From JBEKYD01 sp049509915 (lineage in GTDB: Bacteria; Acidobacteriota; Terriglobia; Bryobacterales; Bryobacteraceae): a stretch of DNA of 20,181 nucleotides. A program made the position numbers and the translations under genes. Of this stretch, positions 8,380 through 15,276 are shown piece by piece; position 1 is the stretch's first letter; every line of letters begins with the position of its first letter. The DNA is taken from positions 1 to 20,181 of the forward strand of contig JBEKZL010000133.1 of NCBI GenBank assembly GCA_049509915.1. The letters run 5' to 3'. The notes under the pieces were generated by a model, which searched no databases, was not told the DNA's origin, and saw only the letters and a program-made list of their open reading frames with translations.

Positions 8380-8565
8380 GTGCTCGATCGGGCTAAGCGT
8401 ATCACAGGAAGGCCGGCGGAGGCCAAAGACGGCGTCGGCACTATCGGCACTACGTCTGCGAAGGGCTGCTAGGACTGGGTCGGCGCAATCTACCTCTCGG
8501 GTACGCTAGCTGCGTTGCTTCGCTCAAGCTGCCCCACCACGAAAACAATGCACTGACTTTGGTGG

Positions 8566-8585
8566 CGCAGGCGGTTTCGCCTGCG
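8566..8585. repeat. Short REP-like hairpin
   Basis: CGCAGGCG and CGCCTGCG form a perfect 8-bp stem around a GTTT loop. It lies in the 257-base stretch between the divergent MFS gene and higB, 52 bases before the higB ATG. Its style resembles the hairpin at 11364-11383. The rest of this stretch holds the higBA promoter and a 9-base near-direct repeat (CGGCACTAT / CGGCACTAC, 8436-8453), and otherwise nothing I can name. Confidence 0.55.
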
Positions 8586-8601
8586 ACTTGCTTCCTTACG
8601 C

Positions 8602-8630
8602 TTGACGTACAACGTATAAGAGGCGATAAT
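8602..8630 (+). promoter_or_regulatory. Sigma-70-type promoter of higBA
   Basis: TTGACG (8602-8607) and GATAAT (8625-8630) are each one base from consensus and are separated by exactly 17 bases. Transcription starting about seven bases past the -10 would begin at or next to the A of the higB ATG (8637), predicting a leaderless or nearly leaderless message. Confidence 0.65.
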
Positions 8631-8631
8631 C

Positions 8632-8643
8632 GAATCATGATTC
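8632..8643. promoter_or_regulatory. Candidate HigA operator overlapping the higB start codon
   Basis: GAATCATGATTC is a perfect 12-bp palindrome with the higB ATG at its centre, immediately after the -10 element. HigA antitoxins repress their own promoter by binding such palindromes. The position is therefore apt, although binding is inferred only. Confidence 0.45.
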
Positions 8644-8918
8644 AGACGTTCGGCGATCCGGACACCAAGCGCCTGTTCCATCGCCGCTTTGTCAAACGCC
8701 TGGCTCATCTGGCGGATACGGCCCTGCGCCGCCTGGTCGCCTTGGACGCGGCCAAGAAGCTCTCCGACCTGCGCATTCCGCCGAGCAATCGTCTGGAAGC
8801 GCTCGGCGGAGACCGCACGGGCCAGTACAGCTTAAGAATCAACGATCAATACCGAGTCTGCTTTCGCTGGAAAGAAGGGAACGCCTACGATGTCGAAATC
8901 ACCAAACACTACCGCTAA
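8637..8918 (+). CDS. higB: HigB-type toxin, RelE/ParE superfamily
   Basis: This is a 93-residue toxin of the HigB (plasmid maintenance system killer) family, ribosome-associated mRNA interferases held inactive by HigA. The opening MIQTFGDPDTKRLF and the core LSDLRIPPSNRLEALGGDRTGQYSLRIND..YRVCFRW match HigB proteins nearly end to end, including the Arg/Tyr/Lys-rich strands that form the active face. Length is normal for the family. The frame is open upstream to a GTG at 8559, but that extension has no homology to the family and crosses the promoter and the hairpin, so ATG 8637 is chosen. There is no Shine-Dalgarno, consistent with a leaderless message. The toxin gene comes first and overlaps the antitoxin gene by 29 bases, the usual higBA order. 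Confidence 0.95.
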   Translation: MIQTFGDPDTKRLFHRRFVKRLAHLADTALRRLVALDAAKKLSDLRIPPSNRLEALGGDRTGQYSLRINDQYRVCFRWKEGNAYDVEITKHYR

Positions 8919-9204
8919 GCTTCGACCCGTCCATCCGGGCGCCATCCTCAAGGAAACCTTGGACGACCTTGGCATCTCCATGAATCGCCTCGCCCATGAA
9001 CTGCGCGTGCCGGCCAATCGCATCAGTGCCATCGTCGCCGGCCAACGCGCCATCACGGGGGAAACCGCGCTGCGCATCGGACGCTATTTCGATACGACCC
9101 CGGACTACTGGATGAATCTGCAAGCCCGCTACGATCTCGAAGCCGCGCGCGACGCCTGGGAATCGCGGATCGCGTCCGAGGTAAAGCCGCACCAGGCCGC
9201 TTGA
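8890..9204 (+). CDS. higA: HigA-type antitoxin, XRE family HTH
   Basis: This 104-residue antitoxin neutralises HigB and represses the operon. VHPGAILKETLDDLGISMNRLAHEL (about residues 14-38) begins the Xre-type helix-turn-helix. RVPANRISAIVAGQRAITGETALRIGRYF (39-67) contains the recognition helix and the HigA signature. DTTPDYWMNLQARYDLEAAR completes the VapI/HigA C-terminal part. It starts inside the end of higB, so translation is probably coupled. The module appears intact, with no frameshift. The gene converges on the GH57 gene, leaving only 25 bases between stops. Confidence 0.95.
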   Translation: MSKSPNTTAKLRPVHPGAILKETLDDLGISMNRLAHELRVPANRISAIVAGQRAITGETALRIGRYFDTTPDYWMNLQARYDLEAARDAWESRIASEVKPHQAA

Positions 9205-9229
9205 GCCGCAGCCGGGTGCGATTTCTGCT

Positions 9230-11347
9230 TTATCCCGCCAGCAACTCCGGGTCGGTGGTCTTCAGCTCCAGCCAGCCCTGTTGGGGGATGGCCTCGATGG
9301 GCAGACCGCCTTCCCACACCGAGCACTGGAAGCGAAGGCCGCGCCCGCCTGCGACCCCGATCGCCCCCAGCGGCACCGATACCTCCAGCACGCGGGCATA
9401 GGCGCACTCCACCGTGCCTGGGCCGGCAAGGTGAACTTCGCCGGCGGTCGCGCCGTGGGCCAGGCCGATGGTCGCGCGGCTGACGGGTGCGTGATCGTCG
9501 AGCGGCTGCAGATTGACGCGGACCTCCATCGCCGCCAGCCTCTGTTCGACTCCGCTGCGGAAATCGATGCGCAGATAAAAGTTGCTGCCCTCGCTGCCGA
9601 AGTGTACTTCGGCTACCGGCGCCTTGTTTCCGTGCATCGAGCCGGAGCGGTCGTCCACCGAATAGCCGGCCGCTCCCAGCCATTCGAAATATGAAGTCAC
9701 TTCCCCGTCGATCACCGGGCTGATCGGTCCGGATGGCTCGGTCACCTGCGTGGGCAAACTCATGCGCAGCAGCGGACGGGAAAGATCCTCGGGCGGCGTG
9801 CGGTCGAGAAAGCGGTACATGTTGGCCAGATGGCTGCGGTATAACTGGTCGAACTCCGGGCGATTGGCCGAATCGTGCTCGGGACCGTACCACCAGCACC
9901 AGTCGCTGCCCTCGGCGATCAGCAATTCCTCCAGCGCCATCTTCCGCTTTTCCGGCGCCACGCCGGCGGGCGCGTCGTAGGTTTCGCGCGCACGCAGAAG
10001 CTGCGCCCAGGCCCGGTTGTCTTCCTCGGCGCCGATCCAGACGTCGAAGTTGGCGTTGATCCAGGAACCGGGGAAAATATGGTCGAGCGGTTCGGGTGGA
10101 ACCAGGCGCATGGCTTCGCCGATGGTGATGGCCCGCAGACCGGGATCGGCCGAGATGCGGCGGTAGAGTTCGCGCAGGAACGGACGGCCATTGTGTGGAT
10201 AGTATTCCCATGCGTTTTCGCCGTCGAGCATGATGGGCACCAGCGCGTCGCGCCCCGCCGCCAGAATCCCGGCGCAGTTCTCGCGAATCCGCTTCAGAAA
10301 ATCGCCGGCCGCCTGCTCGGCATCCATCTTGGAATACACGAAACCGATCAGGTCGCTCAAGTAATGGTCCCGGAAGAGGACGTTCAGCGAGCCCTTCCCC
10401 TGACGCCAGCGATACGGCCGGTACAGCCCCTCCACCGGCACCGGACGCGAAAAGGTCTGGTTGAGCACACCGCTGTCGGTGGCGGCCCATTCGAAGCCGG
10501 CTTCCGCCGCCAGGGAAAAGACTTCGTCCGATACCGAGCCTTCCGACGGCCAGAGCCCCGCCGGCGCCACGCCAAACTGTTGCTCGATGTACTCGCGAGC
10601 CATCCCCAGTTGCAGGCGGGCGTCGCCGGGATAGCGGAAGCGCGGCGGCAGCGGCACCCCCGGGTGCGATACCCGCGCGATATCGGAGTCGCACAGCAGC
10701 GGCAGGATGGGGTGATAAAACGGCGTGGTGGATATCTCGATTTGCCCGGAGGCCGCCAGCTTGCGATACATGGGCAGCACCTGGGAACAGATCTCGCGTT
10801 GTTTCTCGCCCATCCGGCGCTGGTCGGCAAGGGTAAAACCGCGGCCCCGCTCCAGCCACCGGCGAACTTCCGGGTCGCGTTCCTGAAAAGCCTCGTCGAA
10901 CCACGCCAGTTGCGACCACATTTGCAAGTCCCGGAAATCCTCGATCCCGAATGCCGTCGCGGCCGACGCCTTCTGCACCTCGGCGGCGGTGTACAACTCG
11001 CCATAGCGCGGATAGCGATAGATCATCCGCTGCGGGTCGGAATAGAAGGAATGGCGCAGCAGAAAGGCGCGATCGTTGGGGGTCAGGTTCTCGGCCGGCT
11101 TGAGCACCACCTGTAGAAAGGGATCGACAGCCGTTCCCGCGGCGTATTCCGCCACCTGCACCATCAGCGAGGGCACCAGGTTGAAGGTCTGGCGCACGTT
11201 CGGGAATTCTTCCAGAATCTGCGCCATGCCGTAGTAGTCCTTGAGCGCGTGCATGCGCGTCCAAGGCAACTTGTACTCGCCCGAGATCAGGTCCTTATAG
11301 AAGGGCTGGTGCATGTGCCAAAGAAAGCACAAGTAAGTTTGCGGCAT
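9230..11347 (-). CDS. Glycoside hydrolase family 57 protein (alpha-amylase / glucanotransferase type)
   Basis: This is a 705-residue GH57 enzyme, probably cytoplasmic because no signal peptide is present, acting on alpha-1,4-glucans such as glycogen, starch or maltodextrins. Family landmarks appear in order: HMHQP (11-15); GQIEISTTPFYHPILPLL (201-218); WPSEGSV (266-272), where Glu269 is the expected nucleophile; and LDGENAWEYY (374-383), where Asp375 is the expected acid/base. The N-terminal barrel is followed by a helical region. A beta-rich C-terminal domain (about 515-705, SYFEWLGAAGY onward) resembles the extra domain of long GH57 amylase-like proteins. Hydrolysis and transglycosylation cannot be separated from sequence alone. 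GAGAG lies seven bases before the ATG. It follows the phosphoesterase gene on the same strand after 55 bases containing a hairpin. Confidence 0.9.
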   Translation of the reverse strand: MPQTYLCFLWHMHQPFYKDLISGEYKLPWTRMHALKDYYGMAQILEEFPNVRQTFNLVPSLMVQVAEYAAGTAVDPFLQVVLKPAENLTPNDRAFLLRHSFYSDPQRMIYRYPRYGELYTAAEVQKASAATAFGIEDFRDLQMWSQLAWFDEAFQERDPEVRRWLERGRGFTLADQRRMGEKQREICSQVLPMYRKLAASGQIEISTTPFYHPILPLLCDSDIARVSHPGVPLPPRFRYPGDARLQLGMAREYIEQQFGVAPAGLWPSEGSVSDEVFSLAAEAGFEWAATDSGVLNQTFSRPVPVEGLYRPYRWRQGKGSLNVLFRDHYLSDLIGFVYSKMDAEQAAGDFLKRIRENCAGILAAGRDALVPIMLDGENAWEYYPHNGRPFLRELYRRISADPGLRAITIGEAMRLVPPEPLDHIFPGSWINANFDVWIGAEEDNRAWAQLLRARETYDAPAGVAPEKRKMALEELLIAEGSDWCWWYGPEHDSANRPEFDQLYRSHLANMYRFLDRTPPEDLSRPLLRMSLPTQVTEPSGPISPVIDGEVTSYFEWLGAAGYSVDDRSGSMHGNKAPVAEVHFGSEGSNFYLRIDFRSGVEQRLAAMEVRVNLQPLDDHAPVSRATIGLAHGATAGEVHLAGPGTVECAYARVLEVSVPLGAIGVAGGRGLRFQCSVWEGGLPIEAIPQQGWLELKTTDPELLAG

Positions 11348-11363
11348 TCGGTTCTCTCAGTCG

Positions 11364-11383
11364 GACAGGCCTCCTGGCCTGTC
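11364..11383. repeat. Short REP-like hairpin between co-oriented genes
   Basis: GACAGGCC and GGCCTGTC form a perfect 8-bp stem around TCCT. It lies in the 55-base gap between the phosphoesterase gene (ends 11403) and the GH57 gene (starts 11347). It may terminate or stabilise the upstream transcript, or be a dispersed repeat. No T-tract follows. Confidence 0.55.
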
Positions 11384-11402
11384 GCTTCTCCAGCCAAGGC
11401 TC

Positions 11403-13877
11403 TCACTTTCCAAAGTAGCTGCGCACCGGCGGCGGTGGCTCGCCGCCCCGGATCGCCCGCCACAGAACGTCGTTGAGCGCGTTCTCGTCGATTTCGTCGG
11501 CGTCGCCGAACTCCATCTTGCGGGACGCGTCCGCTCCCGGAGCGCTGGCCAGGTTTGTGTCGGTGAGCGCGACGCGGGGCTTTTCGGCCACGTACGGCGA
11601 CGGGTCGGGCTGCTTCTCGAGGGCGGCCGCCATGGGCCGGGCAGCCGCGTCGAAATGGGTCATCGGCTCAAGACCGAGCAGAAGCTCGATCGTGCGCAGC
11701 ATGGAGGCGGTGTTGTACATGCTGCCGTCCACGGTATGCCGGCGGACGTAGGACGAGATCAGAAAGGCTGGCGAACGGTGCGAATCCACGTGGTCCGGCC
11801 CGTTCTGAGCGTCGTCTTCCAGAACGAAGATTGCCGTGCTGGTCCAGAAGCGGGAATGCGAAACGGCTTCGGCGATCTGGCCCACCGCGTAATCGTTGTC
11901 GGCGGCCAGCGCCAGCGGCGAGTGTTTGCCGGGGGTGGTGCCGTTGGTGTGGTCGTTGCCCAGCCGCATCACGATCAGCCGCGGCATCTCGCCCGTCTTT
12001 TCGTATTCGGCCAACTCGTTCAGGAACACTTTGGCGCGATCGACGTCGGCATAGTCCAGGTCGAAGCCGCGGTACATGCGGTTGGTCACTTTGGCCAGCA
12101 CCGGGTCGCGCACCCCGGCGACCTGCTCTCCGGCTGGCGTGGCGTTGCGCTTGTTATCCACCATGTAGCCGAAGTTGCGGATGGAGATTCCCGCCATGGC
12201 GGCGTTGGTCCAGATGTATCCCGCCGGCGGCAGTGAGGCCGGGTCCTGCTCTTCGAAATCGTACAGCTTCCTCCGCCCTGCGTATTCGTTGGGCCAGAGT
12301 TTCTCGACGTAATCGGGCGCAATGGCCGCGGTCGACCAATTGTGCCCGCTGGCGCTCACGTCGGCATTGACATAGAAGTTGTCGAACAGCACGAAGTCGC
12401 GCGCCAGCTTGTGCAGGTTGGGCGTCACGTTTTCGCCGAACAGCACCAGCGACGGATCGCCGTTGCCTTCCTTCATGTCGCCCAACACCTGGTCGTAGGT
12501 GCGGTTTTCTTTCACGATGTAGATCACGTGCTGGATGGGCGGCAGAGGATTGACCGCGTCCGGATCCTCGCCGCGATACGCTGAATTGCGGAAGGCCTGC
12601 TTGGTCCAATCTTCAAGGCGATCGTCGCGGAAACCCTCGATCCAGGAAACCGTCCCGGTCTGCATGTATCCCACATAACCCGGCCGAACGCCCGGCTCCC
12701 CTTTGTACTGCTCCGCGGGCCGCTTGGTGGGGTTGGGGCCATCGGTCGCATTGGGATAGGACCGCAGCCCTTTGCCGTTGAGCACAGCCAGCACGCCGGA
12801 GGGCAGCATCCGCGCCGCCGTCGGGTACCAGCCGGTGGGAATGAAGCCGCGCACGAAGCTGCGTTCGCCCGAAACGTCCGCCACCGCCACCACGTTGGCG
12901 TCCGAGCAGACGATGAACAAGCGGCTGCCGTCGACCGAAAGCGCCAGCGCGGATGGCGTCATTCCCAGCGGCTGGCGCAACTGGTGAGGTGTCATCGAAA
13001 CATTGATCGTCTCAATGACATTCAGCTCCTTCGACTCGCTCACGGCCACGGTGTAAACGTTATTGGTGTTGGAGGCGGCCACGAACAGCCGCGCCGCCCA
13101 GGCCGCTTCGCCCTCTTCGCCCTTGCCGGCGCCGCCGCGCCAAACCATGTCGGTGGGATGGGCGCCGATGCGCACGCGCGCCAACTGCTCGCCGCTCGCG
13201 GCGTCGTAGTGCTCCAGCGTCCCATCCGCCCAGGAAGTGACGAACAGCGATTTGCCGTCGGGAGGAAACAGGATACGATACGGCCGGCGCCCGGTCTTTA
13301 TGTGCTGGATGACCATACCGGACTGCGGATTGATGACCGCCAGCGAATCGTGGTAAAGATCGGCAGCGTAGATCAGCCGTCCATCCGGCGAAAATGCCAC
13401 GTCGCCGATGAAATCGCGAGCCGTCCGCTGGCTGGCCGGAACCACTTCGAAGGTGCGTCCCGCCGTAAGCGCGCCTTCCGCCGAAAGGGTGAATTCATAC
13501 ACCGCCCCGCGCGAGCCGCCGCTCACGTACACGCGGTTCGTGCCCGGCTGGAAGGCCATGCCGAGCCAGCTATCCGGTACCGGCGTTCGGCCCACCACGC
13601 GCCCGCTGGAAGATTCGATCGCCGTCACCGATGGCGGCCGGTATCCGCAGTTGAGTACCAGCACATACTTGCCGTCGGGCGAAAGCGCCGTGGCCAGCGG
13701 CAGCGTATCCACCGGCACCTGGCGCCCCACCGGGTTCACCCGCCAGAAACTATTGAGCAGAAAACTGCCGTCGGAAAGCGGTCCGACCTGTTCGCGCGGC
13801 ACGGGTTCGGAAAATACGAAAGCCGCGAACCCGAGGATGGGAGCAAACAGAAGAATGCGCCGAATGGGCGATTTCAT
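11403..13877 (-). CDS. Exported YncE-like beta-propeller fused to phosphoesterase (phospholipase C / acid phosphatase family)
   Basis: This two-part secreted or periplasmic protein has 824 residues from the chosen start. MKSPIRRILLFAPILGFAAFVF is a standard signal peptide. Residues about 30-400 form a seven-bladed propeller of the YncE/YVTN type, with blades marked by repeated LSPDGKYVLV, FSPDGRLIYAAD and FPPDGKSLFVTS strands. Residues about 445-760 match the phosphoesterase family (PF04185 type): HVIYIVKENRTYDQVLGD, SGHNWSTAAIAPDYVEK, LGNDHTNGT and VLEDDAQNGPDHVDSHRSP, which contain the metal-binding Asn, His and Asp residues. Phosphate-ester hydrolysis is inferred; the true substrate is unknown. 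The frame also has an ATG at 13940, but it lacks a Shine-Dalgarno and would bury the signal peptide behind 21 residues, so 13877 is preferred. Confidence 0.88.
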   Translation of the reverse strand: MKSPIRRILLFAPILGFAAFVFSEPVPREQVGPLSDGSFLLNSFWRVNPVGRQVPVDTLPLATALSPDGKYVLVLNCGYRPPSVTAIESSSGRVVGRTPVPDSWLGMAFQPGTNRVYVSGGSRGAVYEFTLSAEGALTAGRTFEVVPASQRTARDFIGDVAFSPDGRLIYAADLYHDSLAVINPQSGMVIQHIKTGRRPYRILFPPDGKSLFVTSWADGTLEHYDAASGEQLARVRIGAHPTDMVWRGGAGKGEEGEAAWAARLFVAASNTNNVYTVAVSESKELNVIETINVSMTPHQLRQPLGMTPSALALSVDGSRLFIVCSDANVVAVADVSGERSFVRGFIPTGWYPTAARMLPSGVLAVLNGKGLRSYPNATDGPNPTKRPAEQYKGEPGVRPGYVGYMQTGTVSWIEGFRDDRLEDWTKQAFRNSAYRGEDPDAVNPLPPIQHVIYIVKENRTYDQVLGDMKEGNGDPSLVLFGENVTPNLHKLARDFVLFDNFYVNADVSASGHNWSTAAIAPDYVEKLWPNEYAGRRKLYDFEEQDPASLPPAGYIWTNAAMAGISIRNFGYMVDNKRNATPAGEQVAGVRDPVLAKVTNRMYRGFDLDYADVDRAKVFLNELAEYEKTGEMPRLIVMRLGNDHTNGTTPGKHSPLALAADNDYAVGQIAEAVSHSRFWTSTAIFVLEDDAQNGPDHVDSHRSPAFLISSYVRRHTVDGSMYNTASMLRTIELLLGLEPMTHFDAAARPMAAALEKQPDPSPYVAEKPRVALTDTNLASAPGADASRKMEFGDADEIDENALNDVLWRAIRGGEPPPPVRSYFGK

Positions 13878-13889
13878 AAGGATGTTCCC

Positions 13890-13895
13890 ATTGTA
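13890..13895 (-). promoter_or_regulatory. Candidate -10 element upstream of the phosphoesterase gene
   Basis: Read on the minus strand this is TACAAT, one base from consensus, ending 12 bases before the ATG at 13877. No good -35 is seen. It would imply a leader of only about five bases and supports the shorter start. The remaining non-coding bases up to 14020 show nothing recognisable. Confidence 0.25.
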
Positions 13896-14020
13896 TCCAG
13901 GGCGCGCGTAGCCGGGCCGAAAATGCATTGGGACAGACATCCCGCCCGTCCCTGGCGCAGAGCCGCGTCGTATTAGATTAACCTGCTCGAGCGCTCAGGG
14001 CGTGGATCATCGGCCCCGGC

Positions 14021-14302
14021 TCACCTCCCGGAGATCAAGCCCCGATGTTTTTCTTTTCTTAATTCGCCAATCACCGCGCCGCCCAGCAGCATATAAAAAA
14101 ACCCGACCAGGAAAATAACCGCGAAGCATAACGGCACGATTACCCGCTCGAATCCGCGATGGAACACTCCCCTGCCGCTCCAGTACAGAAACAGCGGAGC
14201 GAAGCTAACGGACACGCCCTGAAGAGTCGCAACAATCCAGTAAAGCGGCGAATGAACGATCTTAACCCACTTGGAATCGACCTCGATGGTGACTTTATCC
14301 AT
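14021..14302 (-). CDS. Small two-helix membrane protein, function unknown
   Basis: This is a 93-residue protein that I do not recognise. After a short charged N-terminus (MDKVTIEVDSKWVKIV) there are two hydrophobic segments, about residues 20-40 (LYWIVATLQGVSVSFAPLFLY) and 54-76 (VIVPLCFAVIFLVGFFYMLL). It ends with a basic tail (ELRKEKHRGLISGR). The positive charges suggest both ends face the cytoplasm. The frame extends upstream to 14359, but ATG 14302 begins the compact protein and has a GAGG about ten bases upstream. It is the last same-strand gene after clpV, vgrG, the 193-residue protein and PAAR, with 81 bases to the PAAR stop. An accessory or immunity role in type VI secretion is possible on position alone. 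Confidence 0.65.
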   Translation of the reverse strand: MDKVTIEVDSKWVKIVHSPLYWIVATLQGVSVSFAPLFLYWSGRGVFHRGFERVIVPLCFAVIFLVGFFYMLLGGAVIGELRKEKHRGLISGR

Positions 14303-14383
14303 GTACGGCAGTACCTCTAAAGCAAACGCTCCCGTGCTGGGCACTGAAAAGCATGGCAACCGCGCTGGAGCCGCCGCCCAAGC

Positions 14384-14677
14384 TTATTCCCCCACCAGCA
14401 CCGTGAACTCGCCCAGCACGATGGTGCCGCCGTGGGCCGTGAGATCTCCGATACGGGCCTGCGGCAACCCCTCGGTCAGCACCGTAAACGATCCCAGCAC
14501 AATGTCGTCCGGAGGACCCACGCAGATGGCCATGTCGGTGACGCGCGCGGCAGGCAGGCCGCCGATCAGGACGGTGGGCGCTCCAGGCGCCAGAATGGGG
14601 CCGCCCACGTGCGGCACCAGGACGGTCACCATGGGGCAAACGTGCATATCGGTAAGGCGCGCGGCCGGCGATCCCAT
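14384..14677 (-). CDS. PAAR-domain spike-tip protein of the type VI secretion system
   Basis: This 97-residue protein consists of a single PAAR domain, which forms the sharp cone at the end of the VgrG trimer. The three characteristic repeats are visible: GSPAARLTDMHVCP (2-15), GLPAARVTDMAIC (40-52) and GLPQARIGDLTAHGG (70-84). His12, Cys14, Cys52 and His82 are candidate metal ligands at the tip. There is no C-terminal effector extension, so any cargo would have to be a separate protein or bind non-covalently. AGGAGG sits six bases before the ATG. It lies 13 bases downstream of the 193-residue protein gene and in the same probable operon as vgrG. Confidence 0.93.
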   Translation of the reverse strand: MGSPAARLTDMHVCPMVTVLVPHVGGPILAPGAPTVLIGGLPAARVTDMAICVGPPDDIVLGSFTVLTEGLPQARIGDLTAHGGTIVLGEFTVLVGE

Positions 14678-14683
14678 TCGGTT

Positions 14684-14689
14684 CCTCCT
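14684..14689 (-). promoter_or_regulatory. Strong Shine-Dalgarno for the PAAR gene
   Basis: On the minus strand this is AGGAGG, six bases before the PAAR ATG. It is the best ribosome site in the cluster and suggests high PAAR translation compared with the weakly served neighbour upstream. Confidence 0.75.
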
Positions 14690-14690
14690 G

Positions 14691-15272
14691 CTATCCCTGC
14701 TTCGGTTCCCACAGCTTGATGCGGCGTGCCACTTCCAGCCCCTGCGAAATGAAGCTCTGGAATTTCTCCGGGCCCTTCTCCGGTTCCGTTGCCAGCGCCG
14801 CGACCACCACCGCGCCCGACACCATCTTGGCGCTCAGGTACTCGCCCGGAGGCACCTCGGGCGCGCCCGGCGCCGCCAGGCTGCCGCCGCTCAAAAACAC
14901 CGCCAGGCCCACGCACCCGGCCGGGGTACGAAACTCCGCCTTTTCTCCCGCCGCTCTCGCCGCCCGCCGGCTTTCGTCGCTGGGATTGGAAATCCAGTCC
15001 TCCGTCGCCTTTAACGCGGCGGCAATCTTGGGCGGAGGATTCGCGCCGGAAGCCCGCCGCGCCGCCACCCAGGCCCACCACACCGCTTCCCGCTTCGGCA
15101 ACGCGTGCGCCAGGAATTGCACCGCGTCCCGGTACATCTTGGCCTCGGTCAGGCGCTCCACGAAGGCGCGTGGATCGAACTCCGGTTTCAGCAGAGCCAG
15201 AGCCTCGTCGCTCAGTTCCGCTACCCCGGCGATGGTTTCCGCCGCCGACTTCGTGCCCATCGTCTCAGCCAT
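14691..15272 (-). CDS. Uncharacterised T6SS-associated protein between VgrG and PAAR (possibly DUF6931-like)
   Basis: This 193-residue soluble protein has no signal peptide and no enzymatic motif I can recognise. The N-terminal half is helical (LSDEALALLKPEFDPRAFVERL, then KREAVWWAWVAARRA at about 60-74 with paired Trp). The C-terminal half has a small-residue-rich stretch (CVGLAVFLSGGSLAAPGAPEVPPGEYLSAKMVSGAVVVAALA, about 118-160) and a helical tail. I recall similar proteins annotated DUF6931 near type VI genes, but I am not certain of that assignment. The start lies four bases past the vgrG stop with no Shine-Dalgarno, so translation is probably coupled to vgrG. Its place between spike and tip genes is where adaptors or effectors usually sit, so loading cargo onto VgrG/PAAR is a reasonable hypothesis. 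DUF4123 or EagR features are not evident. Confidence 0.75.
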   Translation of the reverse strand: MAETMGTKSAAETIAGVAELSDEALALLKPEFDPRAFVERLTEAKMYRDAVQFLAHALPKREAVWWAWVAARRASGANPPPKIAAALKATEDWISNPSDESRRAARAAGEKAEFRTPAGCVGLAVFLSGGSLAAPGAPEVPPGEYLSAKMVSGAVVVAALATEPEKGPEKFQSFISQGLEVARRIKLWEPKQG

Positions 15273-15276
15273 GGCT

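Noticed and set aside
8436..8453. 9-base near-direct repeat CGGCACTAT / CGGCACTAC upstream of the MFS gene
   Set aside because: Only two short copies with one difference; may be chance, so not claimed as an operator.
8559..8636. Upstream GTG extension of higB
   Set aside because: The added 26 residues do not belong to the HigB family and cross the hairpin, -35 and -10 elements.
9875..11116. 413-codon plus-strand frame
   Set aside because: Antisense to GH57; His/Arg/Gly-rich translation without motifs.
9129..11264. 711-codon minus-strand frame overlapping the GH57 gene
   Set aside because: It is offset from the GH57 frame, which holds all the family motifs. This frame is Arg/Gly-rich with no recognisable domain.
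12984..13976. 330-codon plus-strand frame
   Set aside because: Antisense to the propeller/phosphoesterase gene; no homology seen.
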